From Tetradesmus obliquus (Eukaryota; Chlorophyta; Chlorophyceae; Sphaeropleales; Scenedesmaceae): 64,000 nucleotides of DNA. This document shows positions 1 through 12,500 of this stretch, one piece after another. The DNA lies in the NCBI GenBank assembly GCA_030272155.1, contig CP126194.1:1789501-1853500 (forward strand). Reading direction: 5' to 3'. The position numbers and the translations under genes were made by a program. Every line of letters begins with the position of its first letter. Position 1 is the first letter of the stretch. The notes beneath the pieces were generated by a model. That model was given only the letters and a program-made list of their open reading frames with translations. It had not been told where the DNA came from and did not search any database.

Positions 1-3000
1 GTGAATGCTGGCATTGAAAGGCAGCGGCAGCGCTGGCGCGGCAACCGGCCGCGTTGTGAGGCTGCTGTTGAAGAAACGATGCGCCTTCATGACGTGTGCA
101 TCGAGGGTGTATGTGCCTGGGGTAGGGCTGCTGCTGACCTGTACAGAGAGGGTGGTTGCAACGGTGACAAATGACAACTGGAGTAACACGTCACTAACAA
201 TCAACAGACAATATGGCGTAGAAAAGTTGGGTGGTGCACTGCAACGGACCGCATGACAGCCATCGATAGCACATTTAAATTAGAAGGTACTCGGTATTGC
301 TGCTGTGGTGAGCAGCCTGTGGGCATGCAGCATGAAGAGCACGCAAGGGGCTCATCTTCAACCGCGTGAAGCGCATGCTGTGGTGCAGGCGGGTGGCTGC
401 CGTATCACGTAACACAACCTGGTTCGAACGTCGTTTGTACAAAACAAGCGCTCACCTTGAACTGCGTGAAGCGCAGGACCTGTCGCATAAACTGCGTCTG
501 CGCACTCCAAAAGCTTTGGCCTTCCTGTGCACTGATGAAGGCGTTGGCCCTGCAGCACACCCAGGCACATGATGAGTTTGCAAATCAACTTCACTATGCA
601 GGAAAGTGCATGCTGGTCGTACAAGAGCACAAATAACAGATTGCTGCGCAGGCAGTGCCACCTTATCGCGACAGATGATGAAGCGCAACAAACCTCAAAG
701 TATTGAACATGCCCTGCAGCTGTGCGTGCTGCTGCCACCATAAGACCAACGCATCGATGAAGTGCTGCTGAGGCAGTGCGGCACACCCCGTGTACTAACG
801 TCTGCTATACAAAGCTTCAGCTATTGGCCTGCCAGGCCAAATCTTGCAGCTGATCGTGCTACCGCTCACCAGAACACCAGTGCATCGATGAAGTGTTGCT
901 CAGGCAGCACCAAGCTGCAGTCCCACAGCACCAGCCGCTGCCGCGACCTGACCATGCACACAGCAGCAACAGCATGGCGGCACAACCATCAACGTGGCAC
1001 AACTGGCCGAGTGTGACGGGTGACGGCTGAATCATTCTACCTCAACCGCGGTACCAGTTACGCTGGAGGATATTTTGCTATTGGGGGAAGCGTGATCCCG
1101 CCGGCAGCTACTCACAGCTTGCGGGCGGCTTGCATGGCACAGCTGAGCACTCAAAAGCCGGGTAGAACGCCTACTCCGCCGTCGGCATGCAGAGCTGTGC
1201 CACAGCCTTGCTGAAACAACCCTTGTGTTATGTTATATTGTCATTTTGTATAACATGTTACAACCCACCGCCGGTACTGGAATGCCCACAGCTGGGTAGG
1301 AAGCAGGATACTGGTGCCTTCTGCGAGGACGCCGCTGGCCTCATTGCCATATGCAAGGTTCTCCAGCGCCAGTTTGAACATGGTGATGTTGGCTGAGGCT
1401 CCCTCCAGCACCACCTGGAGAGGGCATTGAAACACATGCGGCACACCAATCATACGCAGATTCGGGGTGTGCCATGTGCAGACAAACACCAGCTGCAACG
1501 CCAGAGTCATGATTCTTGACCAAAGGCAGAAGGGCAAGTGATCGAAGTAGCAGCTACTCGTGTCGGCGGCTGAGCTTCAAGCTGCTGAAGCTCAGCAGAT
1601 TATCCAGCTACATCATAACATGTCATATAACATATACATAAGACCAGCGCACCTGCCCCACTTCCATGCCCAGGTCGATTGAGGTGGGCCGCCAGCTGCT
1701 GCCAACAAGCACAACCTGCCTCCTCACCACAAGCCCTCCAGCTGGCCAGGCAGAACCCCAAAACCACGGAGCCAGTGACACATTGGCAGCCAAATGCACC
1801 AGACACGGCCCAGCGGCTGCCAGCTGCGGGCTGTTCAGCTGCTGCAGCAGCTGCAGGAGTGTGGCGTTGGTAGCGGCTAGGACATAGCTGTCAGTCGCAG
1901 TTGCAATGCCTGCGGAGTCGCCTGCTGCTGCTGCTAGCGCAGCTGCAGTGGGGCGGCTGCTGTTCTGCTGCTGTGCAGCTGAGCTTGCTGCCAGTGCCTG
2001 CAGTACAGTGACTGGCGTGCTGTTGACTGAAGCTGCCGAAGGCGCTAGGAGTGTAACAGAGTAAGCTTCAACAACGACCCCGGCGTCTGCTCCTGCTGCA
2101 GCAGCAGCTGCCACTGCAACGCTGCTGCTGTGATTTCCCACGTGGATGAATGTTATGTTGTCGCTGACAAACACAGCAGACGGCAGCTGCTGCAAGAATG
2201 CGACGTACTGCTGCAGCTGCCGCGGGCTCACAAGCATTTGCACATCTTCCAGTCTAAGCCTTGCTTTAGCTGGCAGCTGCAGCGACAGCGGCAGGAATGC
2301 AGCAACCTCGGGGCTGGCCAGGGTGATGTTTGCGAGCAACAGGCCTCGCAGCAGTAGGCTGCTGCCTGCACATTGCAGCAGACAACCACACAAGGGCACA
2401 GAACACAACGCGCCAGTTGCTGTGGCTGTGCTGGTTCATGCTTCACATGGTCAGGCTGGGGCTGGCAACATTAAGCGCAACAGCAGCTGGTGTATTGCGG
2501 CTATTATCGTCCTTGTGTGTGCGCGCTTGCATGCACGTGTGTTGCCTGCAACTGCAGCTCAGCTGGAACACCTGTGCACCACACAAGTCTTGAATGCCAG
2601 AGCAAGCTGCTGTGTGCCAAGCAAGCAACATGCACCTGTAATTGCCGAAATCACCTGGAGCTATGGCAAGTACAGGCTCATCTGCAGCACTGGCACCAGA
2701 GCCAGCGGCAGCATTGCTTGCTGCATCGCTGCCTGCTGCTGCTGTGGCCAGTTCCACTGCAGGAGGCCTGCCAACGCTGCCATTGTACACGCCTGCATGT
2801 GCAGCAGGAAACAGCCATACACAACAGGCTGATGTGATGTACAACGCGCTGTTGAGAAGAAAGGCTTGGCTGATGTCACCGCGCAATTCTATCTGCCTGG
2901 GTCGAACCCCTGCAATGCCATTCATGTTGACCTTGGTGTGGCAAGGATATGTGCTGCAACAACGAGAGGCTGCTGCCGGGGTTGAGCATGCTGTGCATGT

Positions 3001-3397
3001 GTGGCAGCTGTCTTGTTATCTGTGAAGTGGCTTCAATCCAAGTCCGCAGCAGCTGAGCGCATGTAATGCTGCCCCATGCTGCTGCAGCTGCAGCTGCTTC
3101 TGCTGCCTGTCTGCCTGCAACAGTATGCTAGCCTGTAACAACAGCATCGTTTGGAAGCTGTATCAAAGCTGGTCTTGGTGCATCGGTCCACGACACGAAC
3201 GACAGTCGGCAGCCCAATTCGCCTGCTGCGACTTCGAGCGAGCTTATTTTGTCCAAGGTCTGCCCGCCTGCTGCTGCACTGCCTGCTGGTAGCTGGCATG
3301 CAGGCCAAGGCTTAGCGTCGACGGGAATATAAACACATGAATAGTACAAACTCAGCAGCAGAACAAGCAGCAGAGGCCTGGACCGACCCTGCATCAT
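1..3397 (-). CDS. large secreted surface protein, probably beta-helical (3' end outside window)
   Basis: I do not recognise a named family. The start at 3397 (two consecutive ATGs) gives a classic signal peptide: MMQGRSRP followed by a Leu-rich core and a VDA cleavage-like site. Exons I can support are about 3128-3397, 2636-2953, 1653-2365, 1269-1414, about 456-566, and one in about 4-140 that runs toward the window edge. They encode Ala/Ser/Leu-rich sequence with many N-glycosylation sequons (NITLAS, NATLLQ, NVSLAP) and repeated beta-strand-like phrases such as 'LRLEDVQMLVSP'. Similar phrases ('LVLWDCSLVLPEQHF', 'ALPQQHFIDALVLW') appear in short ORFs at about 870-955 and 725-790. Such repeats are common in large algal wall or extracellular proteins with pectin-lyase-like folds; assigning that here is inference. 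The gene continues past base 1. Several exon joins, especially after the first exon, are not certain. Confidence 0.55.
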
Positions 3398-4569
3398 ACT
3401 CGAAGCGACTGCGACATATCGCCTGTTCCCTCTTGCACTGCATCAATTGTTATCAAAGCAGTTCAAGCACCCATTGGTGGCATTGCGAGGCACATCAGGG
3501 CTGAAACAGTTGAACCAGAGAGTGTGTTTTAGGCAGCAGGTGCGTGTCACTGCCAGACCCTGCGGACAACGGCGCCTGCGTGTCCCTTCGCCCTGGAACC
3601 TATAGCCAACGTTATATCTTGTGTTGTTAACCAGCAGCTCTTACACGTTCGCTTTCAGGTGTGACGTGATGCAACCACAATGGTAGGGTGTCGCACCCTG
3701 TAGTACCGGGCAGTCAGGGATTGTGCAGGGTCTGAACTTCTGCCATGTTGGAGGTATGCTCACCACCGTATGCCTATCTGCTGCATAGATTCAAGTTAGG
3801 TATCGGAGTGCTGTGATTATGGCAGCTGCTGCGACACCTTTGGACAGGAGGGGGCGGCAAGGCTGCAGCCGCTGCAATATGTATACAGTGTATACATATT
3901 GTAGACATACACATACACGTCTCGGGATGACGCCATCAACGTCTTCTTCACCAGTGCTGCGGCCGCTCTTGCTGTTGCCACAGCCGCCGTCACCTCACAA
4001 TCTTGCCAAAAGACAGGCCAGGAAGCGGCTTTTCCGTACCGTACGGAAACTTGTGACAACTGTCCAGGCTGTGCTGGCGTTGGCCCCTGTCTCTTGCAGT
4101 GACTGTCTGCGCAAAGCGCTTCAGCGCGCCCAGCTCTGGGTTTGCTGTGCTTGGATTCCTGAAGAAACATTGTGTGCAGGCTGGCAGCCGGTCTGTTGCC
4201 TTGAACCAGCTACGCTGGTTACTGATAAACTCCACAGAATCTCTGCCGAGTCACAGCACATCTGCTCTAGAGTGTGCACACTGCCAGTCAGTGACTGCAG
4301 TGAACTCCAATGTGAAATGTGAAAAAAGTGAAATGTGAGCACAACTGCTTTCTACACACACAGACATGAAAGCACCACCATTCAGAACTGCAGCACTTGC
4401 ACGGCCTCATCCAGGAAGCCGCTGCAACCACAATGCATGGCAAACAACTTGTCTGGTACGACCACCCTCAGCTGCAGTCGAGACCCTCCTGCAACACAGC
4501 AGCTCTCATGCTATATGCAAACTCTCTGTGAACAGCAGCTCTACTGCAGCGCTCTTCTTACTGCAGCGC
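3398..4569. other. intergenic: promoter of the surface-protein gene and 3' UTR of RPF2
   Basis: This 1.2 kb lies between the start of the minus-strand surface-protein gene and the stop of RPF2. Short ORFs here look like chance reading of a GC-rich sequence and show no recognisable protein. An inverted repeat around 3883-3903 (tatacagtgtata-like) is visible. No gene is called. Confidence 0.5.
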
Positions 4570-7500
4570 TCACTCCCCATCACCTGCTGCCGCCGCTGCT
4601 GCTTTCCGCTGCCGCTTCGCCGGCTGCTGCTGCTGCTGCTGCTGCTGCTGCCCCTCTGCCGCACCACCACCACCGCTGCCGCTGCCTGCGTTCTGCTTTG
4701 CTGCCTTCTTTTCTGCTGCTGCCTCGCGGCGCTCCCGCTTGAGGCCCTTGGGCTTGGCCAGGGCCATCTTGTCAACTGTCTGCTGCGGCATGTAGATGCG
4801 GCCCACGCGGCCCTTGAGCAGGTCGCTGCCAATGTTCTTCTCCTGCAGAGCAGTAAGGAAGGCATGTCCAAGAGCATACAGTCATGAGATGCTTGAAAGA
4901 TGAGCGACGTGCTATTGCACCAGCTGCACACCAAATGCGCACACACTCAAATCAGGACATAAGGCAAAGCAGCACTGAGCACAGAGCACTGAAGCTAAGG
5001 AAACTGCACCTGGCTGCTGAGCTACCTGGCAGATCGTGAGCTAACACCCCCAAACCCTGTGCCCTGCAGAGACACTTGGCGTGTACTGCTTCACTACTAG
5101 GTGCACCAAGATCATACCACAGCAACGACTGCGCAGCGACCATCCCGTGCAAGCTGCTCCGCTTATGAACGGCTTTCATAAAAGCATTCTCACCTTCTTC
5201 TTGGTGAGCTTGGGCTGCTTGAGTGCCTCCTTCTCCAGGTCCACCGCAGGCAGCCTGCTGCGCCGCAGCACGCAATCAATGCTGGGGCCCATCTCAGTCA
5301 GCGACACTTTCGGCACCTGCATGCAAATCAACAACGGCACAGCACGGCACAAGATCATGTTGAGTTATGCGGTGTTCTGCAGCTGCGCAGTCGTAACTGC
5401 TGGGGCCCATCTCAGTCAAGAGACACGCGCACCCAAATACACCCAGCCCAGGAAACCGTTCACGAAATACTTGTGTGGTGCTGTGCAGCTGCCCGCTAGT
5501 GCGTGTGTGTGGTCAAGTACCCACGCAGAGCATCGGCTGGAACAGCAGCAGTGCACTGGCAGCACCTTGAACTTGGTTCTAGTTGTATAGCATTGCAAAT
5601 GCGCACGCTGTTGCACCCAACACGCTGGCGTCACCGTTGTCTGTTAGTCTCGCAGCAGCTGCAGCTGCAGCAGCAGCCCACCTTGGTGCCACTCTTCTTG
5701 AAGGCTATCTTGTACTGCCGCAGCAGCAGGCTGCGCTCGCTGGTGCCTGCTGCATACGCCACCAGCACGCGGTCTAGGCCGGCAAGGTTCACCTGCTCAA
5801 CCTGCGGCAGCAGCAGCAGCAGTTCCCAAAGCTGTTACGCACGATAAGTCAAGGTGCAATGAGCTTACTGTTTGCAGTTGAAGCCTTGAAGTCTGGTATG
5901 CATATGCAAAGCGGCCGCCGCTGCCGCAGCACCATCTTTTTGTGCTGGTGTTGCAATGCTATACCGGCTCTGCACCCCATTCGCACCCACATCCCTGCAG
6001 CTGCAGGTTACCAAGCTGCTGCGACTTCACGCTACTTGACTGCTGCAAGTGCTTGTCATCGCACTGCGCTGCAGCTGCTTGTCATAGGCTGTGCTGCGCA
6101 GGCGATGAAGATGCCCCGCACCTGCTGCCCCCTGAACATATCCAGCAGCATGCTCTTGGCCAGCTTGAAGTCCGGCTCGCTGTCAAAGCGCTCCCCAGCA
6201 AACAGGATGGCAGGCTGCGGCAGCAGAGGCAGCAGCAGCGGCAGCAGGGTGAAGCAACGCAGTTCGACGCGTCAGCAGGCATGCAATGCAGCACAGGTCG
6301 CCCTCAGCACTCGGTGGCCAAGAGTCACAGTCGATGAACAGGCTGCGTAAAACTTTGGCAACATGCTCGTATGCATCATGATCAGCCAGCTTCTGCCTTG
6401 ACCAGCCCCAGCCCCAGCCCGCCAGCCTCCTCCTACCTCCTTAACCAGCGCCGCTATTGCCGCTTCCACCTACCTTGTTGCTGACTTGTGCTGTGCCTGC
6501 GCCCCTCAGCTGCTGACCTGTTTGTTACTTTCCACCCCCAGCTGCTTCCCGACCCAGCCTGCCAACCCCAAGCCTCAACTCAAGCAGCACCCCTACCTTG
6601 TTGCCGACTTGCGCTGTGCCCGCTCCCCTGAAGCTGCTGATTGGCCTGTGGCTCTCAATGCCTAGCTCCAGCGCATCAAACAGGTGGAAGTCGTACAGCC
6701 GCCCCAGTGTTATGTTGTGCGGGCGCTTCTTGCTGTGGCTGCCCAACACAAACAGGCTGCAGTTTGACTTGTTGCAGAAGAACTCCAGCGGGGCCTCGCC
6801 ACCAGACTCAAAAGGCTTTACGTCGGGGTTCTTGCGGCTAAAGGAGTGCGCGTCAGTCTGCAGAGGGGAGCAGGGTGAAGGGTGAGTAAATGGGGGATGC
6901 ACCGGCAAAGACATGGGCAGCAGAGGGCTGTGTTGCAGAGTCTGCACATAGAGAGGCGCTGCTGTCTGGTGCTGATTGTGCTGAACGTGATGCTGCTGCT
7001 TGACTTTCAGAGGGCTATGACTGCAACTATGTTGTTGGCGGTGCAGCAGAGCGCGCTGCAGCTGCAACAGGTAGTGGTGAGAGCTGCGCTGCCCACCAGA
7101 CTGACGCAAGCCTTTTCAGCAACCAGTGGCTGCGTTCTTCGCAGCTGCTTCTGCTGATGCTGATGCTGACATGCACTTAAGATGATTTTGTCTTATAGGC
7201 GCCAAGCCACTGCTCCTGGTGGCTGCACCACTGCTGGATTGTGATGCATTCACTGCCTTGCAGCCTGGCTGTCCTGCACGCATTGCTTGTCCTGCAAGCA
7301 CTGCTGTGTTTGTGTCTGCTCCTAAGCACCACAGCCGCTGACTGGAACGCACCCCCTTGATCTTGTGCAGGTCTGTGAGCACCTCTTTGACTGTCTTGCT
7401 GGTGTCATTGCCGTACAGAAACAGAGCACGCTTTGCATCCTCCACCTACGCAGCATGCAGCAGCAGGTGCAGCAGTACAGCTGAGGAGATGAGAACGGGT

Positions 7501-7765
7501 TCAAGGACACAATCAAAGCACCATTTTTTTTGCTGTTAGGACAGCTGCAGGCTTTCGAAGCATGGTTGCTGAGTCTCACTAGCATGCCATGCCAGCAGCA
7601 GCAGCGGCAGCAGCAGCAGTGACGGCAGCAGCAAGTGTATAGGTTGCTGAGCAGACTTACCAGCTTCGGACCTCTCTTTTCCAGGAAGCGTTTGCCTTTT
7701 CTGGTTTTTGGCTTTAATAGGTGCGTCTGCTGAGGCTCCAGTGACTGCCCCTTTGCATTCACCAT
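4570..7765 (-). CDS. RPF2: ribosome production factor 2 (Brix domain, 60S biogenesis)
   Basis: RPF2 works with RRS1 in the nucleolus to load the 5S RNP into pre-60S particles. Seven exons (7661-7765, 7353-7445, 6597-6857, 6122-6214, 5682-5801, 5194-5316, 4570-4842) join in frame to 355 aa ending in TGA. Family landmarks appear in order: N-terminal 'KPKTRKGKRFLEKRGPKL'; the Brix core with 'SLFVLGSHSKKRPHN' and 'LFDALELGIES'; 'PAILFAGERFD'; 'LLLRQYKIAFKKSGTK'; and 'LTEMGPSIDCVLRR'. The C-terminal tail is Lys/Arg-rich with a run of nine Gln (CAG tract near 4620-4650) and an alanine run. This tail makes it longer than the roughly 306-aa human protein. The exon 2 acceptor is TAG rather than CAG. 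The third intron carries a duplicated copy of the exon 3 end. Confidence 0.95.
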
Positions 7766-9578
7766 GCTACCCCTAGTTGCGTCGATGCTTTGGCTTGCAA
7801 AAGCTTGGGAAAAACTTCAATTTGTGGTTTTGAGTGCTATAAATGCTTTTCGAAGCCGTTAGGCCAGCGAAGGCAATGAACAACTCTCTTTCGCAGTAAT
7901 CTCGGCGGTGCGGTGACGGCTGATACACGTGATGGTATGATTCGTGCAAAAAACATTCAAAACGTGGACACAGTGTTTGTGACGCTCGTTTGGGCTGCTG
8001 TCATGGGCATGTTATGACAACTGCCACAGGTGAGTTTTGACACCCCTGCCCTACTGCTGGCTTCATCTCACCGGGCCAGCGCGTTGCCTGATTGTCAGCC
8101 TGTATGCTGCCCCGCATCGATGCCAGCAGTTATCTGCTGTCCTCTCCTGCTGCAGCAGAGGTGAAGCTCAATTGAACTTGAAACGGACGTCTGTCCGGAG
8201 TTTGTGCCTGCCTAGCAGCAGTCTGCGCAACAGTCAGCCGCTGTTACAGTCATCATATCATCAGGATAACCAGTTAGGCCATAGCAGTTTCGCCGATGTT
8301 ACAGTGATGAAACGACAATGGCAACCACATTACAGCAAGCTACCGACGAGAACAACATATATGTTTGCACATTGCAAATTGCAGCATCCCACCAAGGCTG
8401 CTCGGTGTGCTGCTCTTCCACACATGCAGTGCATATGCATATGAACGTTCATATGTGAAGATGCATGTGCACATCCGGTGCAGCTACACCAGCATGAATG
8501 CATGCCACACCATCTTTGCAACATCCCGCTGACCACACGCGTAGCTACAGCATCACTCTACAACAGCCGCAGCTAGGTGCTGCTGCTAACTGTTGCTGCT
8601 GCACCACCACTGGTGGTTGCACCACACGTCATGCCTTGCGCTGCAACACATGTACATGCCAGGCATGGCTGCACAACCCTAAGGCCTACTGCAGCACAAC
8701 TACACCACAGAGCAGCAGGTAGCTACCTCCTGTGCCCTGCAGCCGTGCCGTGTGCGCTGTGGCAGCAGCATAAGCGGCGCAGAGCACCTGCCAATATAGC
8801 CAAATACAGCTGCAAAAGCAAACACACCAGCGTGCGCATGGCGAAGAGGGTACCTCATGATTGTGCGCTGCACTGCAAGGAAGGCAGTTGCTGCCACATC
8901 GCTGGAGCATGCAGCAGCTCTCGATCTGCACATGACAGCCAGGTAAACTAAAAATGCTGATGCATGCCACTGCGCAGTTGCCGTTGCTGTCCTTCTGCAG
9001 CCAGCACCACCATCCAAACAGCAGCACCAGCTGCTGTGAAGCGCCCAAAGCGCATCACAGGGCTACCCACTACCAACCATCAGGGATACGCAAGTGACAC
9101 ACACAGCCGCGCTTGCAGCAAAACACAACAGGCAGAGCTTGGTGCACTGCATCAAGACTGGGTGCAAGTGCTGTACACTTCCAGCACGAGCACTGCTGTG
9201 CAGCCTTACAACTGGCTGGCGTGGTGTGCTCAGCAGCCAAAGCAACAAAGCACGCAGCGGCAGCGGCAGCCTCACCCGGCCTGTGCACCACACACCACAT
9301 ACATGTTGCACAGACCCGTATGCACAGCACCACACAGCTGCTAACAGCAGCATGCGTGCTGCTGTTAGCAGCCCCAGCCATCATGCAGCAGCTGCCATCA
9401 GCATCACAGCTACTAAGCCGCACTGCTGCTCCGTCAGTAGACGCAGTGCAAGGCAATGCCGCCTCATCCTAGGCGGTCTACTCTTCAGGCTCAGGTGCTC
9501 ATGAGTGCGGTGCGTCACAGAACAACGTTGTCGCAGGCTTGAGCCTGAGAACCTTCGGGCCTATCAACATCTTCTGGC
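7766..9578. other. intergenic: RPF2 promoter and RBM25 3' flank
   Basis: About 1.8 kb separates the RPF2 start from the RBM25 stop. The part from 8500 to 9500 is rich in CA/TG and GCA repeats and yields many Cys/His/Ala-rich chance ORFs on both strands. None resembles a protein family. It probably holds the RPF2 promoter near 7770-8000 and the RBM25 3' UTR just below 9579. Confidence 0.5.
9206..9210 (-). terminator. candidate poly(A) signal TGTAA for RBM25
   Basis: TTACA on the plus strand reads TGTAA on the gene's strand, about 370 nt after the RBM25 stop. TGTAA is the usual chlorophyte polyadenylation signal. A five-base motif occurs often by chance, so this is only a candidate. Confidence 0.3.
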
Positions 9579-12500
9579 TCAGGCGCTCAGGAGTGCGGTG
9601 CGCTCGCACTCGTAGATGATGAGCCGCTTGAGCTTCATGACAAAGCTGCCTGCATCTTGAGCCAGGATGGGCTCCAGCTCAGCCTCCGTGGTGTCTGCAG
9701 GGGCGGCATAAGCAATGTGGTACAGAGGCGTCAGCGTCGTGCTAACAAGTGCAAACAAAGAGAGCATGCAGGCAGCAGCGCTCGCTGATTGCAGCGCGTC
9801 AGCATCAGCATCACCGGCAGCACTGTCGTAGGATCAACGGCCTTGCAACGCCAGCCTGGGTGGCCTGGCGTGAGGAGGTCATGTGACGGGGTAACTGCAC
9901 TGTACTGTGGTCGGTTTGGCCCCAGTTCGTGTATGGCAGCGTCACCGCAGCTCACAGTCTGTGCCACCGGCTGCAACCTGTGTGCCGACACCGCCTGCCA
10001 GGCGCGACCTGCACAGCAAAACTCTCCAGAGCTGTACACCAACCCTGCCCTGCTGCGCAGCCTCTGCCTGCTGAAGAGATTGCAGCACCAAGCTATGTTC
10101 CTGCACGGCAACCTGCTGAGTAGTGCTGGCTGCGCAGTCAAAGCCGCAATTCTGACGGTGCACTACGGCGCGCAACCACTCGCCAACCTGGGTCCCAGCC
10201 CTTCGCAGCCACAGCCACACATGCGCACGAGCATTGCACCTGGGAGGAGACTGACATAAAGTGGTCAGGAGAGCGAGAGCACGATGCTGTGTGAACATGC
10301 ACCAAATGGTGATGGGTGGGAGAACAAGTGAGAGAAAGTGAGCGCAGATAGCAGCAGTGTGCGGCTTACTGCTGGGCGCAAGGGCCCAGCACATCACAGC
10401 AGCAGCACGTGGCTTGCTGTGCAGCAACCAAGTGCTTCAAGTAAACACCAGCAGATTCTGCGCATTGCTGATGAAACAACACTTGATAGCATGAATATAA
10501 ACATACAGTGCTACTCCTGCAACGCCCATCACCCTCAGCTGCACTGAACAACCTTCACACAGCAGCATGCAGCCCCATCACACATGCTGCCTCACACACC
10601 TCCACGCTGCAGCTCGCACGCTGTGCTCCTGCTGATCTGCAAGCATGTGCATCCACTGCTGCAGCCGCACGTGGCCCCGCCGCAACGCTCGGTCTCTGCG
10701 GCTGCCACGCCGCCCCACTCACCTGCCGATGCGTGCTGGCGCACGTGTCCCATGATGAACTCCACCAGGTCTGGCTCCTCCATGCCCACCAGCTCAGGCA
10801 CCTTCTTGCGCACCCACGCGCCGATGTTGGCCAGGCTGGGGTCGCCCATGAACGACCAGCGCACGGGGAAGCTGCAGAGGCAGTGCGGCACGCGGAATTG
10901 CAGAAGCAGCAGTTGTGTAAGTGACACGAATTCATCAACATGTTGTGGCCCATGAATGCTCAGCGCACAGGGAAGCTGCGCGCAGCCAGGGCAGTCAGGC
11001 GCAGGGGGGGTCAGAGCAGCAAAGAGGGCGTGAAAGGAGGTGGCAGGTGAGTCTGATGCATCAAATGCTGTTGAGCATTTGCACACAACCATGGATCGAA
11101 CTGCTCGGCATGCTGTACAACAAGCGCTTGTGTGTATGTGAGCGCTGTTACACCAGCACCCATGTAGCACGCATACACAGCAGCAGGCCACTCACGCATG
11201 CAGCTCATCCCGCGTGTTGGGCAGCGTGTCCATCCACTGCCGCAGGAACGCCTTGCGCCCAGCAAAGTCCAGCCCAGGTGGGTACTGCGGCACACTGCTG
11301 TCCTGCTGCTGCTGCGGCGGCGGCGGCTGGCCGCCGCCAGCTGCCGCTACTGCGCCTGCTGCTGCCTCAGCCATTGCTTGGCTGTGGTCCTCTACTGCCC
11401 GCATCTCTTCCTCTGTGTATTGGATGGGTACCAGCTTGCGCCGCTTTGCTCCTTCCTCCTCATCGTCCCCAAACAGCGCACTCACAGCCATCCTGCCGCC
11501 AGCACGCCTGCCAAACCCTCCTGCTGCTGCTGCCGCCGGCCGGCTCTGCACCGGCTGCTGCTGCCGCTCTACGTGTCCTGGCGATGCGGTGGCTGGCGCA
11601 GCGGCTGCTGCTAGCATAGCCTGGAAGATGGCATCATCTTTCGCATCCAGTGCTGGCTCCTCCTGCTGCTGCTGCTGCTCCATCTCCTCGTCTGCGGCTG
11701 CACCGTTCGTTGCTTCGTCCTCGTGCTCGTAGCGGCGCTTGCTGCCGCCACCATCCTCTTCTCTGCTGCTGACTGGCGAGGCTTCTGGACCTGCAGCTGC
11801 TGCTGCTGCCGCCTCTGCTTCCAGCTCCTGCTGCTCCTTGGCCCTGTCAGCTGCATCCTCCTCCATCTCACGCTGCCGCCGCTTGCGCCTCTCCTCCGTA
11901 CGCCGGCTGCAGGCACATTCAGCAGCAGCAGGCGCACACGCATGGTCAGCAGGTGTGTGCAAACATGATGGCGATGTCAAAGTTGCGACAGCTCTTACGC
12001 GTGTTATGCTGACCAAATCGATCGCATGGTCTTTGATCACAATGCCTTGCCTGGCCTGGCATCTGCCCGCTGTTACACCAATCCACAGCAACATACACAG
12101 GAAGCGGTTACGCATCATCACGCAAGCCACTCACTGGTGCTTCAGCGGCCGCCTCTGCCAGGGCTCTGTTTCATCGTCAGACTCCCTGGCCTCTGCATCT
12201 GCCTTGATGTGCCGCGCACGCTCTCGCTCTGCATCGCGCTGCCTGTCGCGTTCCCGCTCCCTCTCACGGTCCTTGTCCCTGCAGCACGGAGAAGCCGCCA
12301 CGCGGTTGGTCGGTTGCGGGGACACACGGACAGCGCAGCAGCACACATGGCAGGACGTGTCAGATTCAAGGCAAGCTGCTGCCAGGGTAAGATGGCGTCT
12401 CATGCAAGCGTGGTGACACAGCAGGCGCAGGCGGGCGGCCATGCCTGCGAAGCCGCAGAGCAAGGCGCAGCCTGCACTGGCCGTGCCATTCAGCAGCCTG

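Noticed and set aside
3883-3903. Palindromic tatacagtgtatacata as an operator or origin
   Set aside because: It is a short AT-rich inverted repeat in intergenic eukaryotic DNA, with nothing else to support a function.
8500-9500. Overlapping Cys/His/Ala-rich ORFs on both strands that could be secreted peptides
   Set aside because: All frames are open because the sequence is GCA/CA-rich with few stops. There is no codon pattern, splice logic or family match.
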